Of a stretch of DNA of 8,717 nt, positions 1-7,455 are shown in pieces. The notes under the pieces were generated by a model. The model made no database searches and had not been told where the DNA came from. It saw only the letters and a list, made by a program, of their open reading frames with translations. The DNA comes from Burkholderiales bacterium (lineage in GTDB: Bacteria; Pseudomonadota; Gammaproteobacteria; Burkholderiales; JAEUOS01): positions 1 through 8,717 of the forward strand of contig CANGUJ010000139.1 of NCBI GenBank assembly GCA_947456845.1, written 5' to 3'. A program made the position numbers and the translations under genes. Positions within the stretch are counted from its first letter, which is position 1; every line of letters begins with the position of its first letter.

Positions 1-158
1 AAGGCGCGGATGAAGCCGACAGCGGCGGCGCGATGTTCGCGGACCCAGCTGCGCCGGGTGGCCAGCACCTGGCCCTGGTAACGCCCGATCACCGCGATTG
101 CGGTGTCGAGCAGGTGGAAGCCGCGCTCCAGCAGCAGGCCCTCAAACGGCGAATTTGT
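1..158 (-). pseudogene. Fragment of an ABC transporter substrate-binding protein (NMT1/SsuA-like), both ends missing
   Basis: Read on the minus strand in the frame with codons at 141-143, 138-140 and so on, bases 158 to 3 are open and encode about 50 residues, including NSPFEGLLLERGFHLL, AVIGRYQGQVLATRRSW and REHRAAAVGFIRA. The pattern 'PF...A/E-RGF..L....GRYQG.V.A.RRSW...H' is typical of the second lobe of periplasmic binding proteins of the nitrate/sulfonate/taurine (NMT1/THI5-like) ABC importers. The fragment has no start of its own: upstream it runs directly into the Bug-type gene in a different frame, so the N-terminal half of this protein is missing. The 3' part leaves the window at base 1. 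It is most simply a remnant left by a deletion that fused two transporter genes. Family assignment rests on pattern recognition of about 50 residues only. Confidence 0.6.
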
Positions 159-795
159 TGGCCACTGTCGGCGGCATGCTGATGAAGGAGAAATTGACCT
201 CGTTGGCGAGCACCGCCTGAACCGACGGGGCGCTTCCCTTGTAGGGCACATGCACGACTTCGGGCACGCCGGCAGCGCGCTTGAGCAGTTCTGCGCTGAT
301 GTGGTTGGCGGTGCCGTTGCCGGCCGAGGCGTAGAAGCTCTTCGACGGGTTCGCCTTGAGCAACGCGACCAGTTCGCCCAGCGTCTCGGCGGGCGAACTC
401 GGATGCACCGTCAGCATCAACGGCGAGTAAGCCACCAGGGTCACTGGCGCATAGGATTTGATCGGGTCGAAGGCCAGCTTGCGGTACAGGGTGGCGTTGA
501 TGGCATGCGCGGTCAGGTCCTGCAGCCAGACGGTGTAGCCGTCCGGGGCCGAACCGGCCACATGTGCGGCGGCCACCGTGGAGCCGGCACCGGGCCGGTT
601 CTCCACGAACATCGATTGCCCGATCGAACCGGTGATCTTGGTCGCAAGCGCGCGGCCGAGCACGTCCGAAATGCCGCCTGCGTCGAAGCTAAGCACCAGG
701 CGGATCGGTTTTGACGGGTAGGCGTCTTGGGCGGTTGCGGCCCCTTGGAGGGCTGCGAGGAGTAAGGCGGCGGCGATGCGCGATGCGATATTCAT
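142..795 (-). CDS. Tripartite tricarboxylate transporter (Bug/TctC family) solute-binding protein, C-terminally truncated
   Basis: Periplasmic solute-binding protein of the Bug/TctC family, which captures small, often carboxylated, compounds. The 217-residue product has a signal peptide (hydrophobic core about residues 6-20, likely cleavage after Ala22 in ATAQ). Family landmarks follow: YPSKPIRLVLSF (26-37), ENRPGAGSTVAA (65-76), APDGYTV (83-89), SAGNGTANHISAEL (157-170) and VPYKGSAP (183-190). The ATG at 793-795 is well supported by an AAAGGAG box six bases upstream. Family members are usually about 320 residues long. Here the homology stops after Asn213 (ISMPPTVAN), then KFAV and TGA follow, so the last third, including the end of lobe 2 and the return into lobe 1, is gone. 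Beyond base 158 the same strand carries a different transporter protein in another frame. The product is probably non-functional. No membrane subunits (TctA/TctB) are visible. Confidence 0.85.
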   Translation of the reverse strand: MNIASRIAAALLLAALQGAATAQDAYPSKPIRLVLSFDAGGISDVLGRALATKITGSIGQSMFVENRPGAGSTVAAAHVAGSAPDGYTVWLQDLTAHAINATLYRKLAFDPIKSYAPVTLVAYSPLMLTVHPSSPAETLGELVALLKANPSKSFYASAGNGTANHISAELLKRAAGVPEVVHVPYKGSAPSVQAVLANEVNFSFISMPPTVANKFAV

Positions 796-800
796 GATGG

Positions 801-807
801 CTCCTTT
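801..807 (-). promoter_or_regulatory. Ribosome binding site of the Bug-type gene
   Basis: AAAGGAG on the minus strand, close to the ideal Shine-Dalgarno sequence, ends five to six bases before the ATG at 795. It fixes the start of the truncated solute-binding protein and shows that the 5' half of that gene is intact. Confidence 0.75.
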
Positions 808-865
808 CGGGTTCGGCTACGCAGGAATCAGGCTTGAAACGCAATCAGTGCAATGCATAAACGTT

Positions 866-891
866 GCAGCGCTCGGGATCCGCCGCGCTGC
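866..891 (-). terminator. Possible hairpin just after the regulator stop codon
   Basis: GCAGCGC (minus strand, 891 to 885) and GCGCTGC (872 to 866) are perfect 7-base arms around a 12-base loop, one base after the TAG of the XRE-cupin gene. After the stem the transcript reads AACGTTTATG, so there is no real U-tract. It could attenuate or protect the end of the upstream message rather than act as a classical intrinsic terminator. In such G+C-rich DNA a 7-base palindrome can also be chance. Confidence 0.25.
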
Positions 892-892
892 G

Positions 893-1570
893 CTAGAACG
901 ACGGCGGCGAACTCACCCATATCGCCTCGGCCGGCGACTTGCCGGGGTTGCTCCAGCGGTGGGGCAGTTCGCTGTTGAAGAAGATGCTGTCGCCCACGCG
1001 AAGTTCGTGCCACAGACCGCCGACCTCGACGCCCAGGCAACCCTTCAGCACCACAACAATGTCCTCGCCTACGTGCGTCAAGGGCGGTCCGCTTTCGGCG
1101 CCGGGCTTGGCGACGATCCACAGCATCGAGGCGCGGCGCCGCAGGTCCGGTGTGAGCAGCTCGTAGTCGATGTTCGACCGCGGAAAGGAAATGCTCTTGC
1201 GTTCGGCGCGCCGCAGCACCGCCACCAGCGTGGCCGGCCGCGACGATTCGCGCGCGAACACCAGGCTGCCGGCAGGGATATCGAGCGCGTCGGCAATGCG
1301 CCGCAGGGTGCTCACTGGAGGGATGAGGATGTCGCGCTCTATCTGGCTCAGGTAACTGATCGACAGGCCGGTAACGGCGGCAACCTGCTGCAGGGTGCGC
1401 TCGCTATGCTTGCGGGCGCGCCGCACCATCGCGCCCATGCTCGTCGCCGGCGGATGCGGCGGCAGTGCCGTTGCGGGGGCTTGCCGTTTTGCCGGCCGCC
1501 CCGGCTGCGCGCCGCGGGACGGCCTAGCGGCCTTTGTCCGTGCAGGCCGGGGGCGTTGCGGGTTCGTCAC
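893..1570 (-). CDS. XRE-family transcriptional regulator with C-terminal cupin domain
   Basis: Cytoplasmic DNA-binding regulator of the HTH_3 plus cupin_2 architecture, in which a small-molecule ligand or metal is thought to be sensed by the cupin. Residues 48-100 form the XRE helix-turn-helix (MVRRARKHSERTLQQVA, then SISYLSQIERD as the recognition-helix region). Residues about 160-220 form the cupin, with the candidate ligand residues His166 and Glu169 in LTHVGED and His204 in ELPHRWSN. The longest frame starts with GTG at 1568-1570, 15 bases after the hyuB stop, without a clear Shine-Dalgarno box. The first 44 residues are a low-complexity Arg/Pro/Ala stretch. ATG at 1436-1438 (Met45), preceded by GGCGACGAG, would give a 181-residue protein of the normal family length and may be the true start. 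Position directly behind hyuA-hyuB suggests it controls that cluster, and probably itself. The domain call is firm; the effector is unknown. Confidence 0.88.
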   Translation of the reverse strand: MTNPQRPRPARTKAARPSRGAQPGRPAKRQAPATALPPHPPATSMGAMVRRARKHSERTLQQVAAVTGLSISYLSQIERDILIPPVSTLRRIADALDIPAGSLVFARESSRPATLVAVLRRAERKSISFPRSNIDYELLTPDLRRRASMLWIVAKPGAESGPPLTHVGEDIVVVLKGCLGVEVGGLWHELRVGDSIFFNSELPHRWSNPGKSPAEAIWVSSPPSF

Positions 1571-1585
1571 GGTGCGCCGTCGGGG

Positions 1586-3775
1586 TCATCCGTGGAACGA
1601 AAGGCGCATGCTTGGCCGCGGCGCGCCTTCGAGGGCGACCTGCACGTCGATGAGGGCCCCGCAGGCGCTGCAGCATAGATGGCGCAGTTGGAAGCGCTCG
1701 TGGCCGTAGTCTTGGCCGCGAACCGCACCGGCCGACGCAAGCGGATCGGCGAACTCGGCAAAGCGCGGCAACAAGTTTTCGCCGGGCTTGCCGTGCACAT
1801 GGCCGCACTGCCCGCAGGCGATCCTGCCGCCATCGAGATCGGCCACCAGGGTATCGCCATAGCGATGCCTGCCCCTGCCTTCGAACACCCACTCGCCATC
1901 GCCACCTGCGGGGGCGGCGCGGCCCAGGCGCGCCGCGCGCAGCGTCGCGCGCAGCGTGTCGCTGGCCTGTGCGTCAACCGCGCCTGCCGCATCGGCGACC
2001 ACGCCGTAGATCGTACGCGCCGCGGTCGCCGAGATCACGCCGCGTGCCAAGTCCTGGCCGACCGCCTGCGCATCGCGCGTGAGCGGATCGCCGTAGCCGC
2101 CGCCGGCCTGCCAGCTGTGATACCAGACATCGCCCAGCGCCATCGGGGTGCGCACATGCTTGCAGCAGAGGATTTCGCGCCGTCCGGCGACATCGTCGAG
2201 GGACGCCGGCAGGGCTTGTCCCGCGGCCAGACGCGAGCTGATGTCGGTTTCGACGACGCGCGCGACACGGATGGCCGCACCCGGCATGCCGCCGGCCAGG
2301 CCGATTGCGTTGGGCATCTCCGCGCCGGTGCCGGCGAATAGCCCCTCAAGGTGGTTGTTGGGCGCACGGTACATCGTGTAGGCCAACTCACCGGAGCGTC
2401 CACCGCGAAAACGGCCCGGGCCGCCAGAGTCCTGCAGGTGCCTGCGGAACAGGTACAGCACCGGATATTCGGCCTCCTGGTCCTCGATGTTGGGCATGTT
2501 CGGCGTGGTGTTGAAGACGATGCCGGCGGTGTCGACGCCGTCGGCATAGGTGCGCGCTCCGCCACCGCCGCCAAAGTGGCTCATCTCGGTGGCGGCAAAG
2601 GGAAAGCCGTGCTGGCTGGTGCCGGCGAAGATCGGCGCCATCGAGGTGCCGGACCACACCGCCATCGCCTGGTCGCGGTGGCGCTCGCTTGCCACCAGCA
2701 TGTGCGACAGGCTGCGCCAGGTGGCGTCGATGGTGACGATCACCGCCGAGATGGTGGCCATCGCGCAGGGCGCGGGGTAGGCGCAGTCGTTCACCGAACC
2801 GGTCCGGCTGATGATGTCGATGCAGTCGCGCACCCCGCGGTTCCAAGGGATGTCCCAGCACAGGTTGATGTAGACCGAGGACAGCACCGCTGCCTGCAGG
2901 CCGGAGTAGGTGGAATTGATCAGCCCGCGCGCGTTCGGGCTTGTGCCGCCGAAATCGAAGGACAGGCGCCCGCCGCGCTTGGTGAGGGTGCAGACGATCT
3001 GGTAGATCTCGGGATTGTGACCGTCATGGTCGATGTATTGCACTTCGCGCCACTGGCCGTCGGGCAGGGCCAGCAGGCGCTCCGTGAGCTTTTCGCGCGC
3101 ATGCGTGATCGAGCCTTCCATCACCGCGCGGATCGCGTCGATGCCCCAGGTGTCGATCAGGTCGAGAATGCGGCGCCGCCCGGTGTTGAGGGCGGCGATC
3201 TGGCCGCGCACGTCCAGGCCGACCAGTGGGTCGCGCACCTGGTTGAGGATCCAGGCCAGCACGTCTTCGCGCACCCGTCCACCGTCGACCAGCTTTACCG
3301 GCGGCATGCGCAGGCCCTCCTGGTGGGTGTCGACGGCCTTGATCGAGAACCCGCCCGGGTCCATGCCGCCGGTATCGAGCTGGTGGCCGGAGGCACCGAT
3401 CCAGGCGACGATCTCGCCGTCATGGAAGATCGGCGCGACGGTGGCGAAATCGGGATGGTGGATCGCGCCCAGGTAGGGGTCATTGCAAATGAAGATGTCA
3501 CCGTCGCGGATGCCGACGTCGGTATGGGTCAGGCGCTGGGTGCTCTGCACGATCAGTGGCAGTACGTTGCCCTGGGTGACGATGTAGGGGCCTACCGACA
3601 CCAGGGCGCCGTCCGGCTGCATGATCGCGGTGGCCGCATCGTTGCCGGTGATCAGCACGTTGGAGCCGGAGCAGCGCATGTACTGGATGCCCATTTCCTC
3701 GGTGATGCTGAGCAGGCGGTGGTTGAGCACCTCGAAGGTGACCGGGTCGATATTGGTGAAGCTGCGGTCGTTCAT
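1586..3775 (-). CDS. hyuB: HyuB-type hydantoinase B/oxoprolinase or ketone carboxylase subunit with fused C-terminal CxxC/CxxC domain
   Basis: Partner subunit of the HyuA protein encoded just upstream; the pair is expected to use ATP to activate a carbonyl group, either to open a cyclic amide or to carboxylate a ketone. The 729-residue product has a full hydantoinase B domain from about residue 8 to 590: ICNDPYLGAIHHPDF (96-110), GHQLDTGG (130-137), PPVKLVDGG (158-166), SFDFGGTSPNARG near the middle, EYPVLYLFRRHLQDSGGPGR and WQAGGGYGDPLTRD at the end. His106, Asp109 and His131 are spaced like the Mn ligands I recall for acetone carboxylase alpha. Ordinary HyuB proteins end near residue 590; here about 136 further residues carry Cys654/Cys657 and Cys702/Cys705, resembling the small gamma/beta zinc-ribbon subunits of acetone or acetophenone carboxylases. 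The ATG at 3773-3775 follows hyuA by two bases, with GAAGGGAG inside the hyuA end. The symbol marks the family, not a proven activity. Confidence 0.9.
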   Translation of the reverse strand: MNDRSFTNIDPVTFEVLNHRLLSITEEMGIQYMRCSGSNVLITGNDAATAIMQPDGALVSVGPYIVTQGNVLPLIVQSTQRLTHTDVGIRDGDIFICNDPYLGAIHHPDFATVAPIFHDGEIVAWIGASGHQLDTGGMDPGGFSIKAVDTHQEGLRMPPVKLVDGGRVREDVLAWILNQVRDPLVGLDVRGQIAALNTGRRRILDLIDTWGIDAIRAVMEGSITHAREKLTERLLALPDGQWREVQYIDHDGHNPEIYQIVCTLTKRGGRLSFDFGGTSPNARGLINSTYSGLQAAVLSSVYINLCWDIPWNRGVRDCIDIISRTGSVNDCAYPAPCAMATISAVIVTIDATWRSLSHMLVASERHRDQAMAVWSGTSMAPIFAGTSQHGFPFAATEMSHFGGGGGARTYADGVDTAGIVFNTTPNMPNIEDQEAEYPVLYLFRRHLQDSGGPGRFRGGRSGELAYTMYRAPNNHLEGLFAGTGAEMPNAIGLAGGMPGAAIRVARVVETDISSRLAAGQALPASLDDVAGRREILCCKHVRTPMALGDVWYHSWQAGGGYGDPLTRDAQAVGQDLARGVISATAARTIYGVVADAAGAVDAQASDTLRATLRAARLGRAAPAGGDGEWVFEGRGRHRYGDTLVADLDGGRIACGQCGHVHGKPGENLLPRFAEFADPLASAGAVRGQDYGHERFQLRHLCCSACGALIDVQVALEGAPRPSMRLSFHG

Positions 3776-3777
3776 GT

Positions 3778-5865
3778 TCAGGCTCCCTTCTGCGCGGCTA
3801 GCAGGATGCGGGTGTTGCGCTGCGCATCGATGCGCGCACGCTGTCCGGCCAGGACCACAATGGTGGTGCCGGGATGCTCGATGATGGCTGGGCCTTCGAG
3901 TAGCGCGCCGGCGGGCAGGCTCGGGCCGTCATACACCGGGGTGGGGACCATGTCGCGGCGCAGCGGACAGAAGGTCATGCGCTCGCCGCTCGGGGCGGAT
4001 TGCCCGCAGGTGGGGCCGGCCATGGCTGCCGGCCGCGTCACGCTGCCGATGGCATCGACCCCGTAATTCACCAGCTCGATGCCGCCTTCGCGCATCGCCG
4101 CGCCCCTGCCGAACAGGCGCTCGTATTCGTGCTCGAAATCATCGGCCATCTTCTTCAGGCCGGCGTCATCGATCAGCGCGGGCGCCGCGACACGCAGGTG
4201 ATGCACCTGGCGGCGGTAACGCGCTTCCACCCAACGCTCGAAGCGGTGCCGCTCCTGCGGCATGTCGGCCTCGCGCAGGCGCCGCGCGCCGTCGGCTTCC
4301 ATGGCGGCGAAGATGGATTCGACGATGTCCGGCGCCTGCGGCAGCACCAGCGGGTGGGAGTGCTGCAGGCTGAAGCGCACGTCGGAGAGGGCTGCGCCAA
4401 AGGCCGAATGCACCGTCGCCAGGAAAGGCACGATGATCTCGCCGACACCGACTTCGCCGCCATACGAGGCCGCATGCACCGGGCCTGCGCCGCCGTAGGC
4501 CATCATGACGAAGGCGCGCGGGTCGTGTCCGCGTTCCAGGGTTGACTTGCGGATCAGGTCGGCCATCTGGCTGTCGATCACCTGGCGGATGCCGGCGGCG
4601 GCACCGATGACGTCACCGCCGAACAGCGGGTCGGCGATGCGGCTCTTGATCGCTTCGACGGCGCGCCCGGGGTGTAGCGCCATGCGCCCGCCCAGGAACC
4701 GGTCTGGCGATAGGTAGCCCAACACAAGGTCGGCGTCGGTAACCGTCGGCTCCGTCCCGCCCAATCCGTAGCAGGCCGGCCCTGGCGACGAGGAGGCGCT
4801 TTGCGGGCCGATGCGCAGCCTCCTGCCGTCCACCCAGGCGATCGAGCCACCGCCGGCGCCGATTGACGCCACATCGACCATCGGCAGGCGCAACTGGTAT
4901 TGGTTGAGCACGGTTTCGCGGCTGTAGCCCCAGCGGCCGTTCTCGATGATCGCCACCTTGAAGGTGGTGCCGCCCACGTCGGTGGCAATGACGTCGGGCA
5001 GGCCCAGCGCAGCGGCGAGTTCGGCGGCGCCCACCACGCCGGCCGCGGGGCCGGACTCGATGGTGAAGATCGGCACCGTTTGCGCGGTGGTCGCGACGCC
5101 GCCGTTGGACTGCACGATCAGCAGCTTCTGGCGCAGCCCGGCGGCGCGCAGGCTGGCCTCGAGGCGACTGATGTACTGGTCGATGACCGGGCCGACATAG
5201 GCGTTGAAGAGCGCCGTTGCCGAACGCTCATATTCGCCCATCACCGGCGCGACCACCGACGATACCGACACGTATACCTCCGGCAGCATCTCGCGCAGGA
5301 TCGCGGCGACCCGGGCTTCGTGGGCCGCATTCTTGTGCGAGAACAGGAAAGCCACCGCCACCGCTTCGTACCCGGCCCGCGCGATTTTGTCCGCGACGCG
5401 CCGCACTGCGTCTTCATCGAGCGGCTGGACGACCCGCCCGAGCGCGTCAATGCGTTCCGGGATTTCGAAGATGTCCCGCTCATCGACCAAAAGGCGCGGC
5501 TTCTCGGTCATGCGGTAATGGTGGCGCTCGAACACGCTGAGTCCTGCGACGCGACCGGTCGCGCGCATGATGAGCAGCGTGTCGGCAAAACCGCGGGTAG
5601 TTAGCACCGCAGTGCGCGCGCCGGTGAACGCGAACACCGCGTTGCTGGACTGGGTAGTTGCGTGCACCATGCGATCGGTGCCGGCGAGCAGTGTGGTCAA
5701 GTCGACACCGGCGCCGGCCGCGGCGTCCCGCAGGCCGTCGAAGACGCCGCGCTGGAGGTCATCGGGGGTGGACAGGCTTTTGCCGGCGTGGGTGCGGCCG
5801 TTTGCGGCGTCGAACACGACCACGTCTGTGAAGGTCCCTCCGATATCAACGGCCACGGTGTACAT
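3778..5865 (-). CDS. hyuA: HyuA-type ATP-binding subunit (hydantoinase A/oxoprolinase or ketone carboxylase beta family)
   Basis: ASKHA-fold nucleotide-binding subunit that phosphorylates the substrate, and in carboxylases also bicarbonate, for its HyuB partner. The 695-residue protein has the usual length. The N-terminal domain begins with the phosphate-binding loop VDIGGTFTDVVVFD (6-19), followed by the HATTQSSNAV segment (68-77). The main domain shows QSNGG (252-256), ESGPAAGVVGA (270-280), a second phosphate loop TDVGGTTFKVAI (295-306), SIGAGGGSIAWVD (334-346), SPGPACYGLGG (360-370), PTVTDADLVLGYL (373-385) and AYGGAGPVHA (456-465). The C-terminal beta domain ends with LEGPAIIEHPGTTIVV. 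No motif is damaged. The ATG at 5863-5865 has a perfect AGGAGG box six bases upstream. It is the first gene of the compact hyuA-hyuB-regulator group. Sequence alone does not separate hydantoinase, oxoprolinase and ketone carboxylase; the context favours a carboxylase. The symbol marks the family. Confidence 0.92.
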   Translation of the reverse strand: MYTVAVDIGGTFTDVVVFDAANGRTHAGKSLSTPDDLQRGVFDGLRDAAAGAGVDLTTLLAGTDRMVHATTQSSNAVFAFTGARTAVLTTRGFADTLLIMRATGRVAGLSVFERHHYRMTEKPRLLVDERDIFEIPERIDALGRVVQPLDEDAVRRVADKIARAGYEAVAVAFLFSHKNAAHEARVAAILREMLPEVYVSVSSVVAPVMGEYERSATALFNAYVGPVIDQYISRLEASLRAAGLRQKLLIVQSNGGVATTAQTVPIFTIESGPAAGVVGAAELAAALGLPDVIATDVGGTTFKVAIIENGRWGYSRETVLNQYQLRLPMVDVASIGAGGGSIAWVDGRRLRIGPQSASSSPGPACYGLGGTEPTVTDADLVLGYLSPDRFLGGRMALHPGRAVEAIKSRIADPLFGGDVIGAAAGIRQVIDSQMADLIRKSTLERGHDPRAFVMMAYGGAGPVHAASYGGEVGVGEIIVPFLATVHSAFGAALSDVRFSLQHSHPLVLPQAPDIVESIFAAMEADGARRLREADMPQERHRFERWVEARYRRQVHHLRVAAPALIDDAGLKKMADDFEHEYERLFGRGAAMREGGIELVNYGVDAIGSVTRPAAMAGPTCGQSAPSGERMTFCPLRRDMVPTPVYDGPSLPAGALLEGPAIIEHPGTTIVVLAGQRARIDAQRNTRILLAAQKGA

Positions 5866-5871
5866 CTGCTG

Positions 5872-5877
5872 CCTCCT
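5872..5877 (-). promoter_or_regulatory. Ribosome binding site of hyuA
   Basis: A perfect AGGAGG on the minus strand ends six bases before the ATG at 5865. It settles the start of the HyuA protein and suggests strong translation of the first gene of the cluster. Confidence 0.8.
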
Positions 5878-5930
5878 GCTGTTCGACAGGCCAGCCTCGA
5901 GCGGGGCGCGGCTGGACTGAAGTGGATCGC

Positions 5931-5972
5931 GATAATTTCAGTAGTTTCAGTAAAAAAGCCTGAAAATGCAAT
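5931..5972 (-). promoter_or_regulatory. A/T-rich promoter/operator region of the hyuA cluster with TTTCAG repeats
   Basis: This is the only distinctly A/T-rich stretch in the gap before hyuA, about 65-105 bases from the start codon. On the plus strand TTTCAGTAG (5936-5944) is followed directly by TTTCAGTAA (5945-5953), a tandem repeat with a period of 9. CTGAAA (5960-5965) then lies in inverted orientation, making TTTCAG-N9-CTGAAA. GCCTGAAAATGCAAT (5958-5972) has a near copy before the Bug-type gene. On the minus strand TTGCAT or AATTAT could belong to a promoter, but no pair with correct spacing and a good consensus was found. The repeats look like an operator, most simply for the XRE-cupin regulator encoded in the same cluster; that link is inference. 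Confidence 0.45.
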
Positions 5973-5981
5973 AGGTGTCAC

Positions 5982-6013
5982 GCGCCGCCGGCGCAGCGGG
6001 CGTGCGGCGGCGC
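5982..6013 (-). terminator. G+C-rich inverted repeat after the CoA-transferase gene, possible terminator
   Basis: GCGCCGCCG (5982-5990) and CGGCGGCGC (6005-6013) are perfect 9-base arms around a 14-base loop, starting 16 bases after the stop codon of the CoA-transferase gene as read on the minus strand. The bases after the stem (TGACACCTATTGC) lack a U-tract; a run of six T lies more than 20 bases further on. It may end or stabilise the CoA-transferase message and so separate it from hyuA, but it does not meet the standard for an intrinsic terminator. Confidence 0.35.
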
Positions 6014-6029
6014 ATGGGCGCGTCCCGGA

Positions 6030-7286
<1,257 letters not shown>

Positions 7287-7455
7287 GGAAGCGGCGGCGC
7301 GCCGCAAGGCGCGCCGGCGGGGTTGCGGGAACGGGATGGCGAACGGGCGAACCTGGTTTGTTGCCCGGCCCACGAATGTATTGCAGAATGCCCGCACATT
7401 CCAACAACCTGATGTGTGCGCCGCAGCAAACGCGGCCGCGACCGGAGTTCCTCCC
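7287..7455. promoter_or_regulatory. Divergent intergenic region between the CoA-transferase and acyl-CoA dehydrogenase genes
   Basis: These 169 bases must hold the promoters for both directions. Seen directly: GAACGGG twice (7329-7335 and 7341-7347, period 12); a dyad GAATGT (7374-7379) with ACATTC (7396-7401), 16 bases apart; GGCGCGCC twice near the CoA-transferase start. A weak plus-strand promoter guess is TTGTTG (7358-7363) with TATTGC (7379-7384), but the 15-base spacing is short. GGAG at 7444-7447, eight bases before the ATG at 7456, is the ribosome binding site of the dehydrogenase. No gene is seen here. Confidence 0.4.

Larger units (their letters stand above)
796..892 (-). promoter_or_regulatory. 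Leader region of the Bug-type gene, with a motif shared with the hyuA upstream region
   Basis: This is a 97-base spacer between the regulator stop and the Bug-type start. It contains GCTTGAAACGCAAT at 832-845 (plus strand), which closely matches GCCTGAAAATGCAAT at 5958-5972 in front of hyuA, with one extra base in the latter. AATCAG occurs at 826-831 and again at 843-848, a direct repeat with a period of 17. No convincing -35/-10 pair was found, so whether the Bug gene has its own promoter or is read from hyuA is open. The shared motif is seen directly; its role as a regulator site is inference. Confidence 0.3.

Noticed and set aside
142..300. A simple frameshift as the cause of the short Bug-type protein
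   Set aside because: No other frame beyond base 157 continues the Bug family; the following sequence belongs to an ABC-type binding protein, so a deletion fusion fits better.
776..1678. Plus-strand open frame (300 codons) opposite the regulator
   Set aside because: Antisense to the XRE-cupin gene, whose HTH and cupin motifs are clear; no family resemblance of its own.
2351..4066. Long plus-strand open frame (571 codons) opposite hyuB and hyuA
   Set aside because: It lies wholly antisense to two well-matched genes, has no recognisable domain and a composition rich in Ala, Gly, Val, Asp and His, as expected for a complementary frame in G+C-rich DNA.
5945..5965. TTTCAG-N9-CTGAAA with its inner T run as an intrinsic terminator
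   Set aside because: The stem has only six A/T-rich pairs, the T run is in the loop rather than after the stem, and the position favours an operator.
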